The notes beneath the pieces are model-generated. The model was not told the DNA's origin. It saw nothing but the letters and a program-made list of their open reading frames with translations, and searched no databases. The translations under genes and the position numbers were made by a program. Shown in pieces: positions 1 to 6,309 of a DNA stretch of 7,103 bases; position 1 is the first letter of the stretch, and every line of letters begins with the position of its first letter. This stretch comes from CAYONM01 sp964405325 (lineage in GTDB: Bacteria; Planctomycetota; UBA11346). Location: NCBI GenBank assembly GCA_964405325.1, contig CAYONM010000195.1, positions 1 through 7,103 on the forward strand, given 5' to 3'.

Positions 1-234
1 GATCGACAAAATCTCTGCGCGATCTGTAACGTTTATTTCTTTCCGCACCCTAACGATACTGACAGCCGGCACCACCAACTGCATACGCGAGCAACAGATA
101 GCCCCTCGGCTGGGCCCGAAAATCGGCACGCTGGTCGCAAGAACTGAAGCCTGCTTGCGATGCAGCGTCAACACGCACATGCTGACCGAGCGTATCTCAA
201 TCACAGCACCCGTATCCCCATCAGGAGCCCGCTC
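1..234. other. Leader region without a supported gene
   Basis: This stretch runs from the window edge to the start of the repeat-protein gene. Two forward frames stay open over parts of it, but their translations are low-complexity and resemble no family I know. I found no convincing -35/-10 pair; GATACT at 55-60 with TTTATT at 32-37 has a 17-nt spacer but is a poor match. The only clear signal is the Shine-Dalgarno AGGAG at 223-227, which belongs to the next gene. Confidence 0.5.
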
Positions 235-1368
235 ATGCTGCGCACCCTCGCCTGCCTCCTCCTTCTGGGCAGCATTTCTGCTGCCAATCTCGATAACCAG
301 GCCGTCGACGAGCTGATCCAGAAGGGTCAGGCCTATATTCTGTCGCAGGCCCAACCGGATGATTCCTTCTGGGTATTGGACAAGTTCAAACTGGGCATCA
401 CTGCGATCTGCGTCGATGCCCTGGCCTCCAAGCCGCATTCCCATGCCGATGACCCGCGAGTCGTCAAGGCCTACGCGATGCTGAAAACCCACCAGCAAGA
501 CGATGGCGGTATCTACCAACCAGATGTCGGTTACAGCAACTATATCACCAGTCTCAGCCTGATCTGTGCCGCCACCCTGGGCGATGATGACCAGGCTTTC
601 ATTGAACCGGCGCAAAAATACCTGCTGGGCCTGCAAAACACGGATCCGGACAGTATTCACGAAGGCGGCCTTGGCTACGGTTCCAAAGGCCCCGGCTTCG
701 AAGATCTCAACAATACCAGCTATGCCATCCAGGCCCTGCGCGGCACCGGCATAGCCGCCGACCACCCGGCCATGCAGAAGGCCTTGGCCTTTGTGCAGCG
801 CTGTCAGAACCTGAGCAGCCACAACAACATGGAATGGGCCGGCAGCGATGGTGGCGGCGTCTATAGCCCCGATAGCACCAAGGTCCGCTCGCAACCGAGC
901 AGCAGCCACGATGTGACGGTGGAGCAACAGCAGGCGGAAACCGGCCGACTGGCCAGCTATGGCACCATGACCTATTCGTTGATCTCCAGTTACATCACAC
1001 TCGATCTGAAACCCAGCGATCCACGGGTGCAGGCCGCCTATGACTGGGTGCGACGGAATTATCGCTTCGATGTCAATCCGGGCATGGGTCCGCAGCAGGA
1101 ACGCCAAGGCCTGTATTATTACCGCCTGCTGGCTGCCCGGACCCTGAGCCTGCTGACCGATGCCACCCTGACCTTGCCCAACGGCCAAGAAGCCAACTGG
1201 AAAGCCGACTTGGCCACGTTCATCGCCGACAGCGCCCAGGAGGTGCAATTGGGCGACGGCAGCATGGCGCTGATATGGGTGAACGAAGCCGATCGTTGGG
1301 CCGAAGGCCTGCCGGTGATGGTGACGGCCTACATGGTGAAAGCGCTGAAGGCAATCCGAGCGGAATAA
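235..1368 (+). CDS. Secreted prenyltransferase/squalene-oxidase repeat protein
   Basis: The protein is predicted to be an exported alpha/alpha-barrel protein of the squalene-hopene cyclase/prenyltransferase-repeat fold; its substrate is unknown. ATG 235 is chosen because AGGAG (223-227) lies 7 nt before it and a signal peptide begins there (MLRTLACLLLLGSISA, probable cleavage near residues 16-18). The longer in-frame start at 160 would bury the signal peptide behind 25 non-hydrophobic residues. The mature part has QW-like repeat segments: HQQDDGGIY (about 86-94), LNNTSYAIQAL (158-168), YGTMTYSLISSYI (242-254), DPRVQAAYDWVRRNYRFD (262-279), NPGMG (281-285), GLYYYRLLAART (292-303) and a final DGSMALIWVNEADRW (341-355) followed by VTAYMVKAL. 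At 377 residues it is much shorter than a true squalene-hopene cyclase (about 630), and no DxDD cyclase motif is visible, so cyclase activity is doubtful. From family knowledge, such exported short forms are common in Planctomycetota. The gene appears monocistronic, and I see no terminator after it. Confidence 0.85.
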   Translation: MLRTLACLLLLGSISAANLDNQAVDELIQKGQAYILSQAQPDDSFWVLDKFKLGITAICVDALASKPHSHADDPRVVKAYAMLKTHQQDDGGIYQPDVGYSNYITSLSLICAATLGDDDQAFIEPAQKYLLGLQNTDPDSIHEGGLGYGSKGPGFEDLNNTSYAIQALRGTGIAADHPAMQKALAFVQRCQNLSSHNNMEWAGSDGGGVYSPDSTKVRSQPSSSHDVTVEQQQAETGRLASYGTMTYSLISSYITLDLKPSDPRVQAAYDWVRRNYRFDVNPGMGPQQERQGLYYYRLLAARTLSLLTDATLTLPNGQEANWKADLATFIADSAQEVQLGDGSMALIWVNEADRWAEGLPVMVTAYMVKALKAIRAE

Positions 1369-1370
1369 TA

Positions 1371-1556
1371 CATTGGATCGATTCCCGGCTTGCCACGGCC
1401 AAGTCACCACTTGTACGGAGGCTGTTGGAACCGGAGCAACGGCTGGACAACATCGCCAAGGTCACCGGCTCCAGTGACGCGTTCAGTCTGAGCAAGGCAT
1501 TCCGATTGGAACTGGGCCGCAGCCCCCGTAGCTGGCGGAAGCAGGTAGCGGGGTAG
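1371..1556 (+). pseudogene. Remnant of AraC-family regulator (C-terminal HTH)
   Basis: Translation from about 1371 to the TAG at 1554-1556 gives the last part of an AraC/XylS DNA-binding domain. RLATAKSPLVRRLLEPE fits the end of the first helix-turn-helix and the linker helix. LDNIAKVTGSSDAFSLSKAF and the following RLELGRSPRSWRKQ fit the second helix-turn-helix, with the family's typical G-x-SPR-x-(W/Y)R ending. Only about 60 of the usual 100 HTH residues are present, and no ligand-binding domain exists. The sole in-frame ATG upstream (1275) lies inside the repeat-protein gene in another frame and has no sensible Shine-Dalgarno. The frame is intact to the stop, so decay may be recent, or a deletion joined this tail to the upstream gene. 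The stop sits 2 bp from the stop of the convergent transporter gene. A functional mini-protein is possible but unlikely. Family assignment is from motif recognition alone. Confidence 0.7.
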
Positions 1557-1558
1557 TG

Positions 1559-2539
1559 CTACCGCTCGAAATTCCCCGGCTTCATCCGCGTGGTCGTATC
1601 GAAGGTGAACGGTCCTTCCGGCTCACCGCCTTTGACGCAGTCCAAATGGATCAGCACCGCACCACGACTCGAGAGCTCATTCATGATCGCCGCTTCGATG
1701 CGGTCCATTACACCGTGCCCGTGCAGCACGGTCCATTCACCAGGAATGGTCAGATGGAAATCGACATAGACGCGATCGCCCATCCGGCGTAGCCGTAGAT
1801 TATGGACATCGTACCACTGCGGCTCGCGAATCCGGTTGAGCACTTCGACGATACGTGCAATGGTATCAAGATCGGTTTCGTCCATCAGGCTGGCAAAGGC
1901 AGAGCGCATCATTTTGATAGCGGTCCACATCAGATGCGCGGCCACCAAAACAGCAACCAGGCTGTCAATCCAGGCCCAGCCGGTCAAATAGACCAAACCC
2001 ACACCCACCAGAATACCGCCGGTGGTCCAGACATCAGACAGGACGTGTTGGCTGTCGGCAACCAAGAGGGGCGAATCGTGTTTTTTGCCGATAAACCGCA
2101 AATACAGTCCCAGTGCCAGATTGACCACAGCCACCAAGGCCACCAGCACCATGCCGATGCCAAGCGCTTCTTCGATAATGCCGCTCTCGGAAAACAGATT
2201 CTCGACGGTATGCCACAAAATGCCGCCGCCGGCCATAAACACCAAGGCGCCTTCGAAACCGACCGAAAAGAACTCAGCTTTGCCGTGGCCGTAGGGATGT
2301 TCCTTGTCTGGCGGGGTCAATGCCACGCGCATCGCCCACCAAACCAGGCCGGTGGCGACCACGTGGACGATGCTCTCCAGGAAATCCGAAAAAATCGCCG
2401 CCGAACCGGTCATCAGATAGGCGACCATCTTGATAAACAGGAGGATGATTCCCACGCCAAGGGACAGGCTCACCGCCCAACGCCGCTGCGATTCGGACGC
2501 CTGGCACATGGCCTGATGGAGATCGGGTTCGTCGGACAT
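1559..2539 (-). CDS. Cation diffusion facilitator (CDF) family metal transporter
   Basis: This is an inner-membrane exporter of a divalent metal (Zn, Fe, Co, Mn or Ni are all possible) in exchange for protons, working as a dimer. The 326-residue length is normal for the family. A six-helix membrane part covers about residues 21-212, with helix 2 carrying GSAAIFSDFLESIVHV (45-60), the family signature HPYGHGKAEF (81-90) before helix 3, and helix 5 carrying the metal-site motif H165-x3-D169 (SQHVLSDVW). A cytoplasmic ferredoxin-like C-terminal domain (about 225-302, with RVYVDFHLTIPG) follows. In helix 2 the usual second acidic ligand is replaced: D52 is present, but position 56 is Ser. The start at 2539 has AAGGA 6 nt upstream; an in-frame ATG at 2581 adds 14 residues without support. 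It lies downstream of glyA in the same direction, but 172 bp with a strong inverted repeat separate them, so it may have its own promoter. Confidence 0.93.
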   Translation of the reverse strand: MSDEPDLHQAMCQASESQRRWAVSLSLGVGIILLFIKMVAYLMTGSAAIFSDFLESIVHVVATGLVWWAMRVALTPPDKEHPYGHGKAEFFSVGFEGALVFMAGGGILWHTVENLFSESGIIEEALGIGMVLVALVAVVNLALGLYLRFIGKKHDSPLLVADSQHVLSDVWTTGGILVGVGLVYLTGWAWIDSLVAVLVAAHLMWTAIKMMRSAFASLMDETDLDTIARIVEVLNRIREPQWYDVHNLRLRRMGDRVYVDFHLTIPGEWTVLHGHGVMDRIEAAIMNELSSRGAVLIHLDCVKGGEPEGPFTFDTTTRMKPGNFER

Positions 2540-2619
2540 GGTGATTCCTTGGATCGTGGGCCACCTTGGGCATACCATCAATCGATATTCGACCGCCCCA
2601 GTCCATTAACCATCTGGCC

Positions 2620-2654
2620 GTCGTCACGACAACACCACGTGTTGTCGTGACGAC
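2620..2654. repeat. Perfect nested inverted repeat between glyA and CDF gene
   Basis: The arms at 2620-2635 and 2639-2654 are exact reverse complements (16 bp each) around a 3-base centre, CAC. Each arm also contains its own 11-bp palindrome, GTCGTCACGAC at 2620-2630 and GTCGTGACGAC at 2644-2654, with centres 24 bp apart. The DNA between holds AACAC/GTGTT arms with CACGTG at 2636-2641. It lies 58 bp after the glyA stop and 81 bp before the transporter start, both on the minus strand. As RNA it would form a very stable hairpin, but no T-run follows on either strand, so it is not a standard intrinsic terminator. It could be a 3'-end processing or stabilising structure for glyA, or a double operator for the transporter gene. 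Confidence 0.85.
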
Positions 2655-2711
2655 TTGGTCTTGGGAACGATCGACGGTCGACACGGACGCCGCAAGCGGC
2701 TTCGCCTGGAT

Positions 2712-3989
2712 TCAGCGATACAGCGGGAAGCGCTCACACAGGGCGCGCGCTTCGGCACGGACCGCGTCCAGCACCGCCTGATCGCCCCGCCCCTTCAGGG
2801 CTCGATCGATCAAATCGGCGACCTGTACCGCTTCCTCAACCCCAAACCCACGGCTACAAATGGCCGGAGTGCCGATGCGGATACCAGATGCCGTCTGCGC
2901 CGGTTGCTCGTCGTAGGGGATCAGGTTCTTGTTCACCGTGATACCAACCGCGTGCAGCAGATCCTCGGCTTCCTTACCGGTGACGCCCTGGCTCATCACG
3001 TTCAGGCTCATCAGATGGTTGTCGGTGCCACTGGACACGACTTTCCAGTCTTTCGCAATAAAATGCTCGGCCATGGCCTTGGCCGAAGCCTGCACCCGCT
3101 TCATGTAGTCGGTGAATTCCGGTTTGAGCGCCTCGCCGAAAGCAACAGCCTTGGCCGCGATCACGTGCATCAACGGCCCACCCTGAATGCCCGGAAAGAT
3201 GCGACTGTTGACCCGTTTCTGGAGGTCCAGATCACGGGCGAAAATCATGCCGCCACGGGGACCTCGCAGGGTCTTGTGCGTGGTGGTGGTGATGATGTCG
3301 GCATGACCAAAGGGCGTCGGATGCAACCCGGCCGCCACCAAGCCGGCGATGTGCGCCATGTCCACCATCAGCACCGCATCGACGGACTTGGCAATGGCCG
3401 CAAAACGCTCGAAGTCGATGGTGCGCGAATAGTTGCTGGCACCGGCGATGATCATCTTGGGCTGGAAAGCTGTGACCTGAACCTGCAGCTTATCGTAGTC
3501 GATCACCTCCGTACCGGGCTCCACACCGTAGAAATCGATGGTGTAATCGCGGCCGGAGAAATTGAGCTTGAAGCCGTGGGTCAGGTGGCCGCCGTGATCC
3601 AGGCTCATGCCCAACACCTTGTCGCCGTGCTTGAGCCCAGCGGCATGGTAGGCGGCCATGTTGGCCTGGGAACCGGAGTGGGCCTGGACGTTGACGTAGT
3701 AGTCAGTGTCAAACAGCTGTTGCGCCCGGCGTTTGGCCAGATCCTCGGCCTTGTCCACCTCCTCGCAGCCGCCGTAGTAGCGACGACCGGGATAGCCCTC
3801 GGCGTATTTGTTGGTCAGCACCGAGCCTTGGGCTTCCATGACCGCGGTGGAGACGATGTTCTCCGACGCGATCAGCTCGATGGTGTATTGCTCGCGGTCG
3901 AACTCGGCCTGCACAATAGCGGCGACCTCGGGGTCGACATTGGCGAGCGGGGTGGGAACGGTGTGATTGACGGCACTGGCAGTGCTCAT
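2712..3989 (-). CDS. glyA: Serine hydroxymethyltransferase
   Basis: This cytosolic, pyridoxal-phosphate-dependent enzyme converts serine and tetrahydrofolate to glycine and 5,10-methylene-tetrahydrofolate, a main source of one-carbon units for purines, thymidylate and methionine. The 425-residue length is typical. Seen in the sequence: ELIASENIVS (38-47), the substrate-loop NKYAEGYPGRRYYGG (60-74), SGSQAN (105-110), DHGGHLTHG (131-139), VDMAHIAGLVAAG (209-221), and the PLP lysine K239 in TTTTHKTLRGPRGG. IFPGIQGGP (264-272) and the C-terminal SGIRIGTPA (368-376) follow. All catalytic motifs look intact. The start at 3989 is fixed by AAGGAG (3997-4002) 7 nt upstream. The 5' leader holds a ZTP riboswitch, so expression is expected to respond to folate/purine status. 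It is divergent from the flavin reductase gene, with 266 bp between starts. A CDF transporter lies downstream. Confidence 0.98.
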   Translation of the reverse strand: MSTASAVNHTVPTPLANVDPEVAAIVQAEFDREQYTIELIASENIVSTAVMEAQGSVLTNKYAEGYPGRRYYGGCEEVDKAEDLAKRRAQQLFDTDYYVNVQAHSGSQANMAAYHAAGLKHGDKVLGMSLDHGGHLTHGFKLNFSGRDYTIDFYGVEPGTEVIDYDKLQVQVTAFQPKMIIAGASNYSRTIDFERFAAIAKSVDAVLMVDMAHIAGLVAAGLHPTPFGHADIITTTTHKTLRGPRGGMIFARDLDLQKRVNSRIFPGIQGGPLMHVIAAKAVAFGEALKPEFTDYMKRVQASAKAMAEHFIAKDWKVVSSGTDNHLMSLNVMSQGVTGKEAEDLLHAVGITVNKNLIPYDEQPAQTASGIRIGTPAICSRGFGVEEAVQVADLIDRALKGRGDQAVLDAVRAEARALCERFPLYR

Positions 3990-4015
3990 GGCGTCGCTCC
4001 TTTTCAGGTTGATCG

Positions 4016-4106
4016 GCCCAGGCGCGCGGCACTGCTGCGTCCGGACTCCCCTGCGGTTTCACCCGCAACCCGGCACCACACCGGGTATGCGCCAGTCATC
4101 CGAACG
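4016..4106 (-). promoter_or_regulatory. ZTP (pfl) riboswitch in the glyA leader
   Basis: Read on the minus strand, the leader carries the conserved blocks of the ZTP/ZMP (pfl) aptamer in order. P1 is CGTTCGGA (4106-4099) paired with TCCGGACG (4045-4038), with one G-U pair. ATGACTGGCG follows the 5' strand of P1. Then come a hairpin ACCCGG/CCGGGT (4086-4081 with 4073-4068) and a second hairpin TGCGG/CCGCA (4067-4063 with 4056-4052) with loop GTGAAA. GGGGAG (4051-4046) stands before the 3' strand of P1, and the block ends with GCCGCGCGCCTGGGC (4030-4016). The pseudoknot GGCGC (4093-4089) with GCGCC (4025-4021) can form. This class is known to sense the purine intermediate ZTP/ZMP, which builds up when 10-formyl-THF is short, and it often precedes purine and folate genes including glyA. 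Only 13 nt separate the aptamer from the AAGGAG of glyA, which leaves no room for an intrinsic terminator between them and suggests translational control. ZTP is expected to turn glyA on. Confidence 0.93.
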
Positions 4107-4255
4107 GTGCGGCTATGATGGTCATACGTCGAGCGGAACAAGCTTTTCCGGCACAAGACATAAAACAACTTCCAACACGCTGGCCGAGGGCCGGAGAACC
4201 GTGCCGAGCCAAGGCCATATGACAGGACCTTTGGCTGGAAAGGGATCGCAAAACC

Positions 4256-4816
4256 ATGCATATCGTCGTCATCTGCGGCACCAATCGAAGCGGTGCCCTG
4301 TCCGCCACCCTAGCCCATCTGTATCGTCACTGCTACATCGAGCAGGGCGCCTCGGTGGATCTGCTGAGCATGGCGGAACTGCCCGCCAGCGCCCTGCATG
4401 GTGCGGCCTACCGGCAACCCGAGACCGAGATCACCCGTTTGGTGGAACGTTTCTGTGCCGCTGACGGCGTGCACTTTGTGGTGCCGGAGTACAACGGCAG
4501 CTTCCCCGGGGTGCTGAAGCTCTTCATCGACATGCTGCCCTATCCGGAGGGCTTCGACCAGCGCCCCTGCGCCTTCACCGGCCTGGCCGCCGGCCAGTTC
4601 CAGGGCCTTCGCGCGGTCGAACACCTGCAGCAGATCGCTTGCTACCGCAACGCCCTGCAGTGCCACTGCCGTCTGTTCATTGGCAACAGCTTCAAGCAGT
4701 TCGATCCGGACAGTGGAGCCCTGATCGATCAGGAATTGGCGCATCGTCTGGTGCAGCAGTGCCGCGACTTTTTAGCCTTCGTCAGTGCCATGCGTGGCAG
4801 CAGCATCAAGACATGA
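4256..4816 (+). CDS. NADPH-dependent FMN reductase-like flavoprotein
   Basis: This is a cytosolic flavodoxin-fold oxidoreductase of the NADPH-dependent FMN/quinone/chromate reductase family (FMN_red; ChrR/azoreductase relatives), 186 residues, the usual size. Seen: the FMN phosphate-binding loop CGTNRSGALS (7-16) right after the first strand, the conserved VPEYNGSFPGVLKLFID (76-92), and FTGLAAGQFQGLRAVEHL (107-124), which matches the third conserved strand and loop near the isoalloxazine ring. The physiological substrate cannot be read from the sequence. The start at 4256 begins directly with the beta-strand MHIVVICGT; the purine-rich GGAAAGGG at 4237-4244 is 11 nt away, somewhat far. A short dyad CCTTT/AAAGG (4228-4232 with 4239-4243) overlaps that site and could lower translation. 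Its 3' end overlaps the convergent unknown gene by 11 bp. Confidence 0.92.
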   Translation: MHIVVICGTNRSGALSATLAHLYRHCYIEQGASVDLLSMAELPASALHGAAYRQPETEITRLVERFCAADGVHFVVPEYNGSFPGVLKLFIDMLPYPEGFDQRPCAFTGLAAGQFQGLRAVEHLQQIACYRNALQCHCRLFIGNSFKQFDPDSGALIDQELAHRLVQQCRDFLAFVSAMRGSSIKT

Positions 4817-5246
4817 ACCGTTCCTGGTAATCTGCCAACAGACGCTCGGCTACCGAGGCGGGCAGCACCTCGTCAACGCCGGCGTCCTTGGCCAGACCGT
4901 TGAGCACCCGCTCGATTTTCACCAGCAGCCGTGCCACCTCGTCCGGATTTTCCGGTACCTGATCGGCAGGGATCGGTGCTTCGGTGGCGGTATGCAATTG
5001 CCAACCGCACTTGGCCAATTCCAGATCGCTGGCTCCCCCGTGACCGGCCACCAGATCGGGCGGTAATTCCACCCGCGCCTCCAGTACCAGGACCTTGAAA
5101 TGCTCGCTGGTCTCGGGCACCGGATCGTCGAATATCGGTGCATACCGCATGCGCCAGCGCACCTCGTCACGATGCAGGTCGAATTCATGCGGCCGCAGAT
5201 GCACGGCATACAAGACATCGTCGATTTCATGATACGCATCGCCCAT
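4806..5246 (-). CDS. Protein of unknown function, 146 residues
   Basis: I do not recognise this family. Translation gives a soluble, acidic-looking protein with no signal peptide, membrane segment, cysteine motif or nucleotide-binding loop. The N-terminal half (about 1-90) alternates strand-like stretches, such as EIDDVLYAVHL, WRMRYAPIFDD and HFKVLVLEARVELPPDL. The C-terminal third (about 100-146) reads as amphipathic helices (NPDEVARLLVKIERVLNGLA, ASVAERLLADYQERF). The start at 5246 is chosen because AAGGA lies 6 nt upstream; an in-frame ATG at 5264 is less well placed, and the still longer open frame runs opposite to the isomerase gene and is a shadow. The start-to-start distance to the divergent isomerase gene is only 43 bp, so the two share one control region. 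The 3' end overlaps the flavin reductase gene by 11 bp. The good Shine-Dalgarno and the fit between neighbours argue that it is real. Confidence 0.75.
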   Translation of the reverse strand: MGDAYHEIDDVLYAVHLRPHEFDLHRDEVRWRMRYAPIFDDPVPETSEHFKVLVLEARVELPPDLVAGHGGASDLELAKCGWQLHTATEAPIPADQVPENPDEVARLLVKIERVLNGLAKDAGVDEVLPASVAERLLADYQERFMS

Positions 5247-5289
5247 GACTCGTCCTTTCGCCATCAGGGTGGGCCACAGGATAGCAGCC

Positions 5290-6309
5290 ATGCGAGCCGA
5301 TGAAATCTGCGACCACATGCAGCAGGTACTGCGCCAGGAGAGCGCTGCCATCGCAACCGTGGTCGACCTGTTGAACGAGCAGAAAAACGCCTGCGACGCC
5401 ATCTGCAAACGCCTGCTGGTCTGCGATGGCCGGCCCGGACGCCTGGCCTGCACCGGCATCGGCAAGGCCGGCTTGATCGCGCGCAAGCTCGCTGCCACCG
5501 CCGCCAGCACTGGTACACCGGCTTTTTTCCTGCATCCGGCCGATGCCCGACACGGTGATCTGGGCATGCTGCAAGCAGAAGACGTGGTCCTGGCACTGTC
5601 GAACTCGGGCAACTCGGACGAAGTGCTCGACCTGCTCCCCCCCGTGCGCCGGATCGGCAGCCAGCTGATCGCCCTGGTCGGTCGACGCGACTCGCCACTG
5701 GCCAGCCGCGCCGATCTGGTACTGGATATCGGCCCCGTCACTGAAGCCTGCCCCCTGGGCCTGGCCCCCTCCACCAGCACCACCGCGCTGCTGGCCCTGG
5801 GTGATGCGATCCTGTTGTCGGTGCAACGCCTGCGACAATTCACCCCCGAAGATTACGCCCGTTTCCATCCTGGCGGTGCCCTGGGACGGCAATTGATGAT
5901 CTGCCGCGAGGCCATGCGCACCGGCTCCCGTGTCGCGGTCTTGCCCCCCACCGCCACCCTCCTAGCGGCCATGCGCGCCATTTCCCAGACGCGTTCCGGC
6001 AGCTGCCTACTCGCCGACGAGGACGACACCCTACTTGGCATCTTTACCGATGGCGATCTGCGCCGCTCGCTGATGGACACCAGCCATGGCGACGCCGTTT
6101 TGCAACACACACTCAGCCAGCACGCCACCATGCCCTGCCGCAGCGTGAACGGCGATGCCTTGCTGCAGACCGCGCTGCACCTGTGCAACCGCTACCACGT
6201 CAACGAATTGCCAGTGGTCAATGCCCAAGGCGGCATCCTCGGACTGATCGATATCCAAGACCTGGCCCACCACGGTTTTGAAATTCCAGCCAGTAAGGAC
6301 CCATCATGA
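5290..6309 (+). CDS. kdsD: D-arabinose-5-phosphate isomerase (KdsD/KpsF/GutQ family)
   Basis: The enzyme interconverts D-ribulose 5-phosphate and D-arabinose 5-phosphate, the first step to Kdo, the inner-core sugar of lipopolysaccharide. The 339-residue protein has a sugar-isomerase (SIS) domain (about 40-185) and two CBS domains (about 205-330). Seen: CTGIGKAGLIARKLAATAAS (54-73), STGTPAFFLHPADARHGDLG (73-92), LSNSGNSDE (103-111), TEACPLGLAPSTSTT (151-165) and YARFHPGGALGR (189-200). The residues described as catalytic in E. coli KdsD (K59, E111, E152, H193, plus H88) all occur at the same numbers here. The usual Ser of GKSG is Ala60. The start at 5290 is supported by AGGA (5278-5281) 8 nt upstream and by this alignment; ATG 5245 would add 15 residues with no Shine-Dalgarno. 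The stop overlaps the start of the next gene by 4 bp. No other Kdo gene is in view, so a KpsF or GutQ-like role is possible. Confidence 0.93.
   Translation: MRADEICDHMQQVLRQESAAIATVVDLLNEQKNACDAICKRLLVCDGRPGRLACTGIGKAGLIARKLAATAASTGTPAFFLHPADARHGDLGMLQAEDVVLALSNSGNSDEVLDLLPPVRRIGSQLIALVGRRDSPLASRADLVLDIGPVTEACPLGLAPSTSTTALLALGDAILLSVQRLRQFTPEDYARFHPGGALGRQLMICREAMRTGSRVAVLPPTATLLAAMRAISQTRSGSCLLADEDDTLLGIFTDGDLRRSLMDTSHGDAVLQHTLSQHATMPCRSVNGDALLQTALHLCNRYHVNELPVVNAQGGILGLIDIQDLAHHGFEIPASKDPS

Noticed and set aside
160..234. Upstream start for the squalene-cyclase-like protein
   Set aside because: ATG 160 would hide the signal peptide behind 25 polar residues; AGGAG at 223-227 is correctly spaced for ATG 235.
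2078..2086. T-run as a possible terminator tail
   Set aside because: It lies inside the transporter coding sequence and has no adjoining GC-rich hairpin.
1802..2650. Plus-strand open frame of 282 codons opposite the CDF transporter
   Set aside because: His/Gln-rich translation typical of the reverse strand of a membrane-protein gene; no Shine-Dalgarno or family motif.
2655..4118. Long plus-strand open frame (487 codons) opposite glyA
   Set aside because: It is the antisense shadow of a clear serine hydroxymethyltransferase gene with all motifs intact; its translation resembles no family.
4179..4194. GGCC-GAG-GGCC dyad between glyA and the flavin reductase gene
   Set aside because: The stem is short and GC-rich, has no T-run on either strand, and lies outside the riboswitch; not enough to call a terminator or operator.
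5247..5843. N-terminal extension of the minus-strand unknown gene across the isomerase gene
   Set aside because: The extension is antisense to the conserved SIS domain, is Arg/Ser-rich, and the Shine-Dalgarno AAGGA supports the start at 5246.
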